Assembly: GCF_009296025.1 (NCBI RefSeq)
Contig: NZ_CP045178.1
Location: 8,308,001-8,372,000 of the forward strand
DNA length: 64,000 nt
Direction: 5' to 3'
Origin: Streptomyces tsukubensis
GTDB lineage: Bacteria; Actinomycetota; Actinomycetes; Streptomycetales; Streptomycetaceae
A program made the translations under genes and the position numbers. The first letter of the stretch is position 1. The number at the start of each line of letters is the position of its first letter. This document shows, piece after piece, positions 27,802 through 36,966 of the stretch. The notes under the pieces were generated by a model. It had not been told where the DNA came from. It did no database searches and worked only from the letters and a program-made list of their open reading frames with translations.

Positions 27802-29433
27802 ATGAGCGGAGACATCCAGCACGACCGGAGAGAGGCCGAGCCCGGCAGGGGCGAACGGCTGGCCGACTGGGCGGACGGCCGCCTCGGTATCTACTCGCTG
27901 GCCAAGACACAGATGCGGAAGATCTTCCCGGACCACTGGTCCTTCATGTTCGGTGAGATCTGCCTCTACAGCTTCTTGATCCTGATCCTGACCGGCGTCT
28001 ATCTCACGCTGTTCTTCGAACCGAGCGGCGCCGAAGTCGTCTACCACGGGACCTACACGCCCCTGAAGGGGCTTCAGGTGACGCGCGCCTTCGCGTCCAC
28101 CGTGGACATCAGTATGGAGGTCAGAGGCGGTCTGCTGATCAGGCAGATCCACCACTGGGCCGCGCTGGTCTTCCTCGCCGCGATGCTCGTCCACATGATG
28201 CGGGTCTTCTTCACCGGCGCCTTCCGCAAGCCGCGCGAGGTGAACTGGGTCTTCGGCTGGACGCTCCTGATGCTCGGCCTGCTCACGGGACTCACCGGCT
28301 ACTCGCTCCCCGACGACATGCTGTCGGGCACCGGCGTCCGCTTCGCCCAGGGCGCCATCCTCTCCGTCCCCGTGATCGGAACGTACCTCTCCTTCTTCCT
28401 CTTCGGCGGCGAGTTCCCCGGCGACGACATCATCCCGAGACTCTTCTCCGTCCACGTACTGCTCCTGCCGGGGATCATGCTCGGACTGGTCGTGGCCCAC
28501 CTGATCCTGGTCTTCTACCACAAGCACACCCAGTTCAGAGGTGCGGGCAAGACCGAGAAGAACGTCGTCGGAATGCCGTTCATGCCCGTCTACATGGCGA
28601 AGGCCGGAGGCTTCTTCTTCCTCGTCTTCGGCGCCCTGACGGTGCTCGCGGCGGTCGCCACCATCAACCCCGTCTGGGCCATCGGCCCCTACCGGCCCGA
28701 CCTCGTCTCCACCGGCGCCCAGCCCGACTGGTATCTGGGCTTCTCGGAGGGGCTGATCAGAACGATGCCGAGCTGGGAGATCAACGCGTGGGGACACACG
28801 CTCCAACTCGGGGTCTTCATCCCCTTCGCGCTCTTCCCGCTGATCCTGGCCTTCATGCTGCTCCATCCCTTCATCGAGGCATGGATCACGGGGGACAAGA
28901 GGGAGCACCACACGGCCGAGCGTCCCCGCAACAACCCCAGCAGGACCGGGATCGGTGTCGCCTGGCTGTCGCTCTACGCGATCCTGCTGATCGGCGGCGG
29001 CAACGACCTGTGGGCCACCCGCTTCCACCTCTCGATCAACCTCATCACCTGGTGCGTACGGATCGGTGTCTTCGTCGTCCCCTTCCTGGCGTACGTCATC
29101 ACCAAGCGGTTCTGCCAGGGGCTCCAGCGCGCCGACTGGGAGAGGACGGTGCACGGCAGGGAGACCGGACGCATCAAACTGCTCCCGCACGGTGAGTACG
29201 TCGAGGTGCACGAGCCCCTGTCACCCGCGCAGCTCCACACCCTCACCGCCCACGAGCAGCCCCGCCCCTTCGAGCTCGGACCGAAGGTCGACAGCAACGG
29301 GGTCGTGCGCACCTTCAGCCGTTCCGACCGCCTGAGGGCCAGACTGGCGCGCGCCATGTACGGCCCCGGTACGTACATCCCCAAACCCACGGCCGAGGAG
29401 TACAGGCAACTCAACGGCGGCGACCACCACTGA
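27802..29433 (+). CDS. qcrB: Cytochrome b subunit of a cytochrome bc1 complex, orphan copy
   Basis: A 543-residue QcrB-like membrane protein with about nine hydrophobic helices. The N-terminus has the actinobacterial helix KIFPDHWSFMFGEICLYSF. Heme-ligand helices carry His pairs in RQIHHWAALVFLAAMLVHMMR and RLFSVHVLLLPGIMLGLVVAH. The quinol-oxidation loop reads GAQPDWYLGF. The C-terminal part after the eighth helix is a cytoplasmic tail of about 130 residues. In actinobacteria this gene is usually in qcrCAB with the cytochrome c and Rieske genes, but neither is in this window. It may be a second copy. Start ATG behind GGAGGGGG. A 22-bp terminator follows. Confidence 0.88.
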   Translation: MSGDIQHDRREAEPGRGERLADWADGRLGIYSLAKTQMRKIFPDHWSFMFGEICLYSFLILILTGVYLTLFFEPSGAEVVYHGTYTPLKGLQVTRAFASTVDISMEVRGGLLIRQIHHWAALVFLAAMLVHMMRVFFTGAFRKPREVNWVFGWTLLMLGLLTGLTGYSLPDDMLSGTGVRFAQGAILSVPVIGTYLSFFLFGGEFPGDDIIPRLFSVHVLLLPGIMLGLVVAHLILVFYHKHTQFRGAGKTEKNVVGMPFMPVYMAKAGGFFFLVFGALTVLAAVATINPVWAIGPYRPDLVSTGAQPDWYLGFSEGLIRTMPSWEINAWGHTLQLGVFIPFALFPLILAFMLLHPFIEAWITGDKREHHTAERPRNNPSRTGIGVAWLSLYAILLIGGGNDLWATRFHLSINLITWCVRIGVFVVPFLAYVITKRFCQGLQRADWERTVHGRETGRIKLLPHGEYVEVHEPLSPAQLHTLTAHEQPRPFELGPKVDSNGVVRTFSRSDRLRARLARAMYGPGTYIPKPTAEEYRQLNGGDHH

Positions 29434-29466
29434 CACCCTCCAGGCCTTGGCACCGGACCGGCCGGG

Positions 29467-29515
29467 GGAGGGGCGGGGGCGTCGCGGCCGACAGCCGCGA
29501 CGCCCCCGCCCCTCC
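29467..29515. terminator. Strong bidirectional terminator, 22-bp stem
   Basis: A perfect 22-bp inverted repeat (29467-29488 with 29494-29515), GC-only but for one A/T and one G/T-type step, with a 5-base loop. It lies between the convergent cytochrome b and lectin genes. Confidence 0.8.
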
Positions 29516-29576
29516 GTGTGTTCCGCCCGCCCCCGCCGCCTCGTCGAGGGCCTGCCCGGCGTGCGGCCACCCGGTG

Positions 29577-30551
29577 TCAGGTCGACCAGACGACCTGGCC
29601 GTTGTGTTCGATGACCACCTTGCCGTCGGCTCGCAGGACGAGCTGCGCGCCCGGGTACATGTGGGTCTTGGAGGCCCAGATCGGCCGGTCGTCCCCGTTG
29701 TGGATGACGAGGTTGCCGTCGCTCTGGAAGATCGCCCGGTGGTTGCTGCCGAAGGTCATGGAGGCCCAGACCGGTTTGTCGTGCTCATTGAGGACGACGA
29801 GGTTGCCGTCGGGCTGCATGACCATGCGGATCCGGTTGGTGGACCAGGCCTGGTTGACGTCGATGATGCTCGGCGCGGAGATGGTCACGGTCTTCCAGTC
29901 CGGCTGCGAGGCCGCCTGGGACGCCGGTTTGGGCGACGACTTGGGCTTGGGCTCGGGGGCGGGCTTCTTCGCGGCCGTACGGCTTGGGCTGGGTTCCGCC
30001 GTGGGGACGACGGGGACGGGAGCGGCGGCCTTCGGGGTCTCGGTCTTCTCCGGCTTCTTCCTGGTCGGGGACGGGCTGGGCTTCGCGGTCTTGTAGTCCT
30101 CGGGAACTGCCGGGGCGGAGTCCATGCTGAGCACGGTGTCCGCACCCTCGGTCGTCGACCCCTTGGCGCCGTCGTCCCTCTCGTCGTTCGCGTTCCCTAC
30201 CAGGAGCAGGGGTATGGCGATCAGCGCGGCGCCGAGTATCGCCGCCCCCGCCAGGATCGGCGTGCGGGGGCGTCCGCCGTCGACGCCGGTGCCGGTTTTG
30301 GTGGCCGGCGCCGTGGCGACGGCCGTCGCCACGGCGACGCCCTCCTCGGGCGCCTCGGCGGCCCCGGCGGCGGCCTGGTCCGGGGTGGCGGCGTTCTCCC
30401 CGGCCGGGGAGGTCCCGGGCTCGGTCTCGGGGACGGCGGCAGGGCCCGGCGTCTCCTCGGCCGGTGCGGGGGGCGGGGACCCGGCCTCCTGTTCACCGGA
30501 GGCGGCGGCTGCCGTCGCTTTCGCGCCGGGGGTGGGGTGCTTGAGAGGCAT
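29577..30551 (-). CDS. Membrane-anchored bulb-type (B-) lectin
   Basis: A 324-residue protein. It has a cytoplasmic Pro/Ala/Glu-rich start (about 1-95), one transmembrane helix (PILAGAAILGAALIAIPLLLVG, about 96-118), a Pro/Ser/Lys-rich extracellular linker (about 150-215) and a C-terminal beta-prism lectin (about 220-324). The lectin part carries three mannose-binding-type repeats: MQPDGNLVVLNEHDKPVWAS, FQSDGNLVIHNGDDRPIWAS and LRADGKVVIEHNGQVVWS. The third lacks the full QxDxNxVxY pattern. It probably binds sugars at the cell surface. Start ATG at 30551. Confidence 0.82.
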   Translation of the reverse strand: MPLKHPTPGAKATAAAASGEQEAGSPPPAPAEETPGPAAVPETEPGTSPAGENAATPDQAAAGAAEAPEEGVAVATAVATAPATKTGTGVDGGRPRTPILAGAAILGAALIAIPLLLVGNANDERDDGAKGSTTEGADTVLSMDSAPAVPEDYKTAKPSPSPTRKKPEKTETPKAAAPVPVVPTAEPSPSRTAAKKPAPEPKPKSSPKPASQAASQPDWKTVTISAPSIIDVNQAWSTNRIRMVMQPDGNLVVLNEHDKPVWASMTFGSNHRAIFQSDGNLVIHNGDDRPIWASKTHMYPGAQLVLRADGKVVIEHNGQVVWST

Positions 30552-31077
30552 GCGGATACTCTTCCTCGGTGGCGGAGCTTTCAGTCGGTGGTGGTGGGCG
30601 GACGAACGCCGGGCGGCCCCGCGGACGTCGGTGCGTGCCCCGCCGAGGTGGGCCGGGTCGGCCCGGTCCTCCTCGACGAAATCCGCGTGACCCGGCGCGG
30701 TGCGGCCGGCGGCCGCACTGACGCCGTTCCGAGCTGCGAGGTGTTCCCGTACGGCCCCGGCCCGGACGTCCGGCCGTCAGGCGCTGCACGTCGAAGAAGC
30801 CGATGGCCTGCTTAACGTAGCCCGTCGGGCGGACGACGGCTGCTCCCTCTTTCCCGGTTGCCCGTCACTTTGTCCTCCTGTGCCTCACTGTTCCCGGAAA
30901 GTTCTTCGCGCGGACGGCGGGCGAGCGTACGGAGAGCCGGTACAAATCCTCCGCGAGCCCCCGCACGAGGGGCGCATATGACATCCTGTGGGCTTCCCTT
31001 GCCGATCAGTGCGGCTGTGCGCGCAGGTCGTCCGGCGCCCACGAGACTGCTCGAACGACCCAAGAGTTCAGGTGGAG
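30552..31077. promoter_or_regulatory. Divergent region between lectin and type VII island
   Basis: Over 500 bases with no recognised gene. Reading frames here have no family similarity. Two AT-richer patches lie near 30945-30960 (GTACAAATCC) and 30976-30986 (CATATGACATC), where a promoter for the downstream type VII genes might sit. Nothing stronger was found. Confidence 0.3.
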
Positions 31078-31935
31078 ATGCGGAACGGAGCGCGCCAAGA
31101 GAGCGTGGACGGCGTCTCGTTCCCGCACGCCGACACCTCGGGCGCCCATGCCGACACCTCAGGCCCCCCTGCGGACACCTCCGATTCGAGCGTCGGTCCC
31201 GAGATGTCCGGTCCTGGCGACTCCGGGGTTCCCGAGGTCTCCGGGACACCCGAGGCCGTACGGGCCGCCGCACGCCGGGCACCGGGGCACTGGGTCGGGG
31301 TGGTGGACCCCGAGTGGACCGCGGAGCGGACGCCACCCGAGTGGGCGGTGCTCGGCGAGTGGAGGTCCGAAGAGGACGGGAGCGTGGGGGAGTACCGCGC
31401 CAACCCGGCGTACCTGCCCTCCGCGCGCGCCCTCGGCTGGCCGGAGCCCACCGACCCGGTCGACGAGGCGGCGCAGCGGGCCGCCACCGGCTACGGCACG
31501 GTGGCGGCGGCACTCGCGGCGCTGGCGGAGGCGGACGTGGCCGTGGTGCGCGGACCGGACGGCGGGCCCCTCACGGCCGCCGGGCGGGACGGGGCGCCGG
31601 TGGTCCTGCTGTTCACCTCCCCCGCCCACGAGTTCATGTCCGAGGCGCTCCACCACGACACGCTGCCGGCCCTGGAACTGGTCCGCTCGCTACGGGGCCC
31701 CGGCACCATGCTGCTGGTCAACGCCGGGGCCGCGGCGCCCCTGCTCATCCCGGCGGACAGTCTCCTCGACCCCCCGCGCACTCCGGACGACGAGACAGCG
31801 GCCGCCGCGGACACCGCGGCGGCGGAAGAGGCCCCCGACCGTTCCGCGGACCGTACGGGCGCTCCGGCCGCGCCCCGCACCGGCGCCTCTTCCCGGCCCC
31901 GGCTCCCCACCACAGGGAGGACCAGCACCCCGTAA
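31078..31935 (+). CDS. Type VII secretion-associated SseB-like protein
   Basis: A 285-residue protein. A Thr/Ser/Asp repeat start (HADTSGAHADTSGPPADTS) leads to a domain with GHWVGVVDPEWT, WAVLGEWRS and YRANPAYLPSARALGWPEPTDP, then an SseB-like domain: VAVVRGPDG, PVVLLFTSPAHEFMSEA and LVNAGAAAPLLIPADSL. Such proteins are found next to ESX loci in Streptomyces, and a chaperone or scaffold role has been proposed. The start is uncertain: ATG at 31078 has GGTGGAG directly upstream, and a GTG six bases earlier is possible. Confidence 0.65.
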   Translation: MRNGARQESVDGVSFPHADTSGAHADTSGPPADTSDSSVGPEMSGPGDSGVPEVSGTPEAVRAAARRAPGHWVGVVDPEWTAERTPPEWAVLGEWRSEEDGSVGEYRANPAYLPSARALGWPEPTDPVDEAAQRAATGYGTVAAALAALAEADVAVVRGPDGGPLTAAGRDGAPVVLLFTSPAHEFMSEALHHDTLPALELVRSLRGPGTMLLVNAGAAAPLLIPADSLLDPPRTPDDETAAAADTAAAEEAPDRSADRTGAPAAPRTGASSRPRLPTTGRTSTP

Positions 31936-32131
31936 CCACCTCGCCCGGAGCCGTACGGGCGCCGCCGGCGGAGGTGGAGTGGCTGACCACGACCCCTCGA
32001 CGCCGGAGCGCAGCTCGCGCGATCCGCGCCTCCGGGGACGAGGCATGATGACCCCGTCGGCTCGCCGACACGCGCCCCCCGAGGACGGGGGCGTACCCAG
32101 GAAGACGCCGCCGTAGCGAGGAGGTTGGTGC

Positions 32132-35100
32132 GTGTCGCGCCAGGTACTGTCGGTCGGCCCAGGAGACCGCCATCAGACGATCGGTGAGGCACTCGCCGCT
32201 GCCCGCACCGGGGCGCTCATCAGCGTCAGCCCCGGTACCTACGCGGAGAACCTGGTGATCCGCACGAGGGTCACCCTCACCGCCGCCGAGGGGCGGGGCA
32301 CGGTGGAGATACGGCCGGACACGGGCAGCGTGGTCGCGCTGCGCGCCGACGCCGTACTGCTCTCCGAGCTGACCCTGCGGGGCGGCGACCCGGAACTGCC
32401 CGCCGTGGACGTACGGCGCGGGCAGGCCGCCCTCGACAACTGCGAGATCGTCGGGGCCGCGTGGACCGCGCTGCTGGCCGGGGGGACGGGCTCCCTCGCC
32501 CTGCGGAACTGCCGGGTGAGCAACGCGCGGGGCGCGGGCATCGTGGTGACCTCGACCACGCCCACCACCGTGGAGTCCTGCACACTCGAACACCTCGGCA
32601 CCAGCGGCCTGGTCCTCGCCGAGCAGGGCGTGGCACGCGTCCGTGACTGCACGGTGCGCGACGCCCGCGGCAACGGTCTGCTCGCGGGCGGCGACACGCG
32701 TGGCAGCGTCCAGGACTGCGACATCTCCTCCACCGACAAGCCCTCCATCGCACTGGAACAGCGGTGCGCCGTCTCGGTGGCCCGCACCGTGGTGCACGAC
32801 ACCAGCACCGGCGTACACCTGAGCAGTGAGGGCCGTACGACACTGGAGGACGTCCGGGTCACCGGTGCCTCGGGGAACGGGATCACGCTGGCCCAGGGCG
32901 CCGCCCCGGTGCTGCGCCGCTGCCGTGTCTCACGCGTCCGCGGGCAGGGCGTGCTGGTCACCAACCGTGCGCGCGGCACCTTCGAGGACTGCTGGGTGGA
33001 CGGCGCGCAGGGCGCGGCGCTGCGGGTCAACGGGGCCGCGTCCCCGGCGTTCACCGGCCTGACCGTCCGCGACTGCGAGGGGGTCGGGCTGCTCCTGGAG
33101 GAGGGCTCGGCGCCCGAACTCGACCGCGTCGAGGTCATCGGCGGCTCGCCCGCGGTCGCGGTGCTCGGAGGCGCGGGTCCGCTGCTGCGCCGGGCCCGGC
33201 TGGTGGAGCCCGCGGGCGACGGCATCACGGCCTCCAAGGACGCCAGGGGCCGCGCCGAGGACTGTGAGATCGTCCGGCCGAAGGGCTCGGGGGTGCGCGT
33301 GGCCTCCGGCAGTACCTTCTACCTCGCCGGTGGCGGGGTCTCCGACGCCGGGGCCCGCGGCCTGGTCGTGGAGGACGGTGGCAACGTCACGGTGAGGGAC
33401 TTCCGCGTCGAGGTGTCGGGTGAGGAGGGCGTGGTGGTCGCGGCGGGCGGCGAGCTGACCGCCAACCGCACCGCGGTGCACGCCCCCGCGGGCCACGGCT
33501 TCCTGCTCCGTGAGGGCGCGCTCGCCTCGCTCAGCGGCTGCGAGGCCACCGGCGGCGCCCAGGACGGGTTCCGGGTGGAATCCACCGCGCCGGTCTCGCT
33601 CGTCAACTGCCTCGCCCGTGAGAACGAGGGCGGCGGCCTGGTGCAGACCACGCCCGGTGAACGGCTCGCGGTGGAGGGCCTGGAGAGCGTCGGCAACGGC
33701 AAACGGGACGCCTGGGGCACCGGCCAGGCCGAGAACACCGACCCGGCGGGATCCGGCGCGGCGGACGCGTCCCCCGAGGACCGGGCGGACGGTCCGCTCG
33801 GCGCCCTCAACGCGCTGATCGGGCTGGACAACGTCAAGCAGCAGGTGGGCACCCTGGTCAACCTGACCCAGCTCGCCCAGCGACGCGAACAACTCGGCAT
33901 GTCCGCGCCGCCGATGAGCAGACACCTGGTCTTCGCGGGCCCGCCGGGCACCGGCAAGACCACCGTCGCCCGTCTCTACGGGGCGATCCTGGCCGAACTG
34001 GGTTCGCTGAGGAGCGGGCACCTGGTGGAAGTCTCCCGCGCCGATCTGGTCGCGCAGGTCGTCGGCGGCACCGCCATCAAGACCACAGAGGTCTTTCAGC
34101 GGGCCCTCGGCGGGGTGCTGTTCGTCGACGAGGCGTACACGCTCACCGCTGACAGCGGCAGCGGCGGCGCGGACTTCGGCCGCGAGGCGGTGGAGACCCT
34201 GCTGAAGCTGATGGAGGACCATCGCGACGAAGTGGTGGTGGTCGCGGCCGGCTACTCCCGCGAGATGGACTCCTTCCTGGGCTCCAACCCGGGCCTGGCC
34301 TCCCGCTTCTCGCGGACCGTCGTCTTCGAGAACTACTCGGTGCCCGACCTCGTCGCGATCATGGAGAGCATGTGTGTCCAGCACCAGTACGAGCTGGGCG
34401 AGGGCACGGCGGCGGCGCTGGCGGCGCACTTCGGGGCGATGGAGCGGGACGCCGGATTCGGCAACGGCCGGGCGGCGCGCGGGGTGTTCGAGGACATGGT
34501 CGACCGGCAGGCGGTCAGGCTCTCCAAACAACCCCAGGTCGGTGAGCGCGATCTGCGGCTGCTGCTGCCCGAGGACGTCTCCGACACCGCGGCCGACACC
34601 GGCACACCCGACGACGACCCGCTGACCCGCCTCGGCGACATGGTCGGCCTGGCCGAGGTGAAGCGTGAGGTCGCGGACCTGGTCAACCTCATCACGACGG
34701 CCCGCCACCGGGCCGCGGCCGGGCTGCCGGTCCCCACGCTCAGCAACCACCTGGTCTTCACAGGTCCGCCGGGCACGGGCAAGACCACCGTAGCCCGCCT
34801 CTACGGCGAGGTGCTGACCCAGCTCGGCATCCTCCAGCGGGGGCAGCTCGTCGAGGCGGCCCGCGCCGATCTGGTCGGCCGCTACATCGGTCACACGGCC
34901 CAGCTCACCCGCGAGGTCTTCGACCGTGCCCGAGGCGGTGTCCTGTTCATCGACGAGGCGTACACCCTCACCCCGCGCGGCGGCGGCGCCGACTTCGGCC
35001 AGGAGGCGGTGGACACGCTGCTGAAACTGATGGAGGATCACCGGGACGAGGTGGTCGTCATCGTCGCCGGCTACACCGACGAGATGCGGCGCTTCCTCGA

Positions 35101-35431
35101 CTCCAACCCCGGCCTCTCCTCCCGGTTCCCGCGCAGGATCGCCTTCGCCGACTACTCCTCGGAGGAACTGGTCACCATCGTGCGCGCCCAGGCCGCCGGC
35201 ATGGGATACGAGTGCGGTCCAGGCACCGGCCCCCTGCTCAAGGAGTACTTCGACGCGCTACCGAGGGACCGCTCCTTCGGCAACGCGCGCCTGGCCCGCC
35301 AGGTCGTCGATTCGATGGTCACCCGGCAGGCGGGACGGCTCAGTTCGCTGGCCGCGCCGACCCTGGACGACCTGCGTGTCCTCACACCCGCGGACATCAC
35401 GGCCGCACCATCCAAGGTGGTCCCCCGGTGA
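32132..35431 (+). CDS. Right-handed beta-helix protein with tandem EccA/CbbX-type AAA+ domains
   Basis: A 1099-residue protein. Residues about 1-530 are a repeating right-handed parallel beta-helix (units such as [51 protein letters not shown]). Two AAA+ domains of the CbbX/SpoVK/EccA type follow: Walker A GPPGTGKT at 603-610 with LFVDEAYTL, and again at 878-885 with LFIDEAYTL, each with arginine-finger-like SNPGL(A/S)SRF. In the mycobacterial ESX system EccA carries TPR repeats and one AAA+ module; here a beta-helix replaces the TPRs. It probably remodels secretion substrates. GTG at 32132 follows GAGGAGG. Its stop overlaps the mycosin GTG. Confidence 0.82.
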   Translation: MSRQVLSVGPGDRHQTIGEALAAARTGALISVSPGTYAENLVIRTRVTLTAAEGRGTVEIRPDTGSVVALRADAVLLSELTLRGGDPELPAVDVRRGQAALDNCEIVGAAWTALLAGGTGSLALRNCRVSNARGAGIVVTSTTPTTVESCTLEHLGTSGLVLAEQGVARVRDCTVRDARGNGLLAGGDTRGSVQDCDISSTDKPSIALEQRCAVSVARTVVHDTSTGVHLSSEGRTTLEDVRVTGASGNGITLAQGAAPVLRRCRVSRVRGQGVLVTNRARGTFEDCWVDGAQGAALRVNGAASPAFTGLTVRDCEGVGLLLEEGSAPELDRVEVIGGSPAVAVLGGAGPLLRRARLVEPAGDGITASKDARGRAEDCEIVRPKGSGVRVASGSTFYLAGGGVSDAGARGLVVEDGGNVTVRDFRVEVSGEEGVVVAAGGELTANRTAVHAPAGHGFLLREGALASLSGCEATGGAQDGFRVESTAPVSLVNCLARENEGGGLVQTTPGERLAVEGLESVGNGKRDAWGTGQAENTDPAGSGAADASPEDRADGPLGALNALIGLDNVKQQVGTLVNLTQLAQRREQLGMSAPPMSRHLVFAGPPGTGKTTVARLYGAILAELGSLRSGHLVEVSRADLVAQVVGGTAIKTTEVFQRALGGVLFVDEAYTLTADSGSGGADFGREAVETLLKLMEDHRDEVVVVAAGYSREMDSFLGSNPGLASRFSRTVVFENYSVPDLVAIMESMCVQHQYELGEGTAAALAAHFGAMERDAGFGNGRAARGVFEDMVDRQAVRLSKQPQVGERDLRLLLPEDVSDTAADTGTPDDDPLTRLGDMVGLAEVKREVADLVNLITTARHRAAAGLPVPTLSNHLVFTGPPGTGKTTVARLYGEVLTQLGILQRGQLVEAARADLVGRYIGHTAQLTREVFDRARGGVLFIDEAYTLTPRGGGADFGQEAVDTLLKLMEDHRDEVVVIVAGYTDEMRRFLDSNPGLSSRFPRRIAFADYSSEELVTIVRAQAAGMGYECGPGTGPLLKEYFDALPRDRSFGNARLARQVVDSMVTRQAGRLSSLAAPTLDDLRVLTPADITAAPSKVVPR

Positions 35432-36672
35432 GTCCAGCCTCCCACGGGGTCACCCGTCTGCTGACCTGTGCCGGCCTCACCGCGGCTCTGCTGCTGCCCG
35501 CCGCCGTTCCTGCCGTGGCGGCTCCCGTCCGGGGCGTACCGGCGGCGGAGGGGGAGAAGGGTCAGGAACTGCCCGCTATGCCCACCGCTCTCGACCCGGA
35601 GGCCGACGAGACGGCCTGCACCCCCGCCTCCCGTGCGAAGGCAGAGAAGCAGGACTGGTCGCGCCAGCGCCTCGACCTGGACCGGCTGCACCGGCAGAGC
35701 GACGGCGCGGGTGTGACCGTCGCGCTGATCGACACCGGGGTCGCCTCGGGCGCCGCGGGGCTCGACGGCCGGGTCTCGGCCAAGGGCGCGGCCGGTGACG
35801 ACTGTGTAGGACACGGCACTTTCCTGGCCGGGCTGATCGCGGGGACAGGCGGGGAGAACCCGCGTCTCGCCGGGGTCGCACCGGGTGCGAAGATCCTCGC
35901 CCTGCGCGGCACCGACACCCGCGGGCGGGCCGGCGCCGGCCTCGTGGTGGACGCGGTGCGCGAGGCGACCGCCGCCGGGGCGGACGTGATCGCGGTCGCG
36001 GTGGCCCTGCCCCACAGGGACGGGGCGCTGACCCGTGCGGTGGCCTCGGCCCGCCGCGCCGGAGCGGTGGTGGTGGCCGCGGCCACACCGGACCCGCCTC
36101 GTGGCGGCACCGGGGAGACCCCGTCCCGCACGTACTGGCCGGCCGGTGAACCCGGTGTGCTCTCGGTCGCCGACATGCTTCCCGGCGGAGCCCGACCCGA
36201 CGACGCACCGCGCACCGGCGGCGTCGACCTGGTCGCCCCCGGCGCCGAGGTGGTGTCCGGAGGGCCGCGCGGCGACGGACAGTACCTCGGCAACGGCGCC
36301 GCCGTGGCCGCCGCCTACGCCGCCGGGGCGGTGGCCGTGGTCAGGGCCGCCCACCCCGAAGAGGCACCCGACGCCGTCACCCGCCGTCTGACCGCCACCG
36401 CCTACCCCGCCGGCATTCCCCAGCTCGACCCCTACGCCGCGGTCACCACGGTCCTCGGCGACCCCGCCAGGTCCGTCGGCGCCGAGCGCGCCGTGCGGCC
36501 CGTGACCGTCCGTGACACCACCGCGGCGGACCGGGCCACCGGGCGCGCCACCCTCTTCGTCCTTCTCGGCGCCGCCACCGTCCTCGCCGTCCTCTGGGCG
36601 GGTTTCGCCGTCTCCAGGGCCCGCGCCAGGGGATGGCGCCCCGCGGGGGCGGGCGGAACGGACCAGGAGTGA
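35428..36672 (+). CDS. Mycosin-like S8 protease homologue, catalytic Ser missing
   Basis: A 414-residue mycosin-type protein with signal peptide ([22 protein letters not shown]), an S8 subtilase domain and a C-terminal transmembrane helix (about 374-396) ending in a basic tail. Asp102 (VALIDTGV) and His129 ([13 protein letters not shown]) are in place. The segment that normally reads GTSxAxxxVAG reads [11 protein letters not shown], with Ala292 where the nucleophile should be, and the oxyanion-hole Asn (AAGN) reads AATP. It looks catalytically dead. Mycosins are structural parts of ESX secretons as well as proteases, so a scaffold role fits. The GTG overlaps the preceding stop, so it is coupled to the AAA+ gene. 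Confidence 0.8.
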   Translation: MSPASHGVTRLLTCAGLTAALLLPAAVPAVAAPVRGVPAAEGEKGQELPAMPTALDPEADETACTPASRAKAEKQDWSRQRLDLDRLHRQSDGAGVTVALIDTGVASGAAGLDGRVSAKGAAGDDCVGHGTFLAGLIAGTGGENPRLAGVAPGAKILALRGTDTRGRAGAGLVVDAVREATAAGADVIAVAVALPHRDGALTRAVASARRAGAVVVAAATPDPPRGGTGETPSRTYWPAGEPGVLSVADMLPGGARPDDAPRTGGVDLVAPGAEVVSGGPRGDGQYLGNGAAVAAAYAAGAVAVVRAAHPEEAPDAVTRRLTATAYPAGIPQLDPYAAVTTVLGDPARSVGAERAVRPVTVRDTTAADRATGRATLFVLLGAATVLAVLWAGFAVSRARARGWRPAGAGGTDQE

Positions 36673-36799
36673 GCCGCGGGCAGCGGAACGCCGACGCCCG
36701 GAGGCGCCCGCGGGAGGGAAGCGTCCCGATGCCCGGACGGGCGCGCGCCCGTGCGAGGCCGCCGGGCACAGGCCGGCACCGACCGGCACCGTAGGACGA

Positions 36800-36841
36800 G
36801 GAGCGCCGCGCCCCGGCGCGTGACAGGGGGCACGGCGCTCC
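36800..36841. terminator. Possible terminator between mycosin and eccC genes
   Basis: A 9-bp inverted repeat GGAGCGCCG / CGGCGCTCC (36800-36808, 36833-36841) lies in the 294-base convergent gap. A competing inner pairing GCGCCG/CGGCGC is also possible. Moderate support only. Confidence 0.4.
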
Positions 36842-36966
36842 GCACGGCCCCCGCTGTCCCCGGGTGCTCGACGTACGCGCGTAACCCAAAGATTCCTCGG
36901 GGCCGCCGGGTGGCATTTCTGCCGAGCGGACCACCCGGTCGACAGCCACCGGGCAGCCCCTCGGCG

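Noticed and set aside
27733..29211. A 492-codon reverse-strand frame over the cytochrome b gene
   Set aside because: The product would be an acidic low-complexity chain; the forward frame encodes a textbook QcrB.
29467..29515. Mobile element ends
   Set aside because: The 22-bp stem with a 5-base loop between convergent genes is best explained as a bidirectional terminator.
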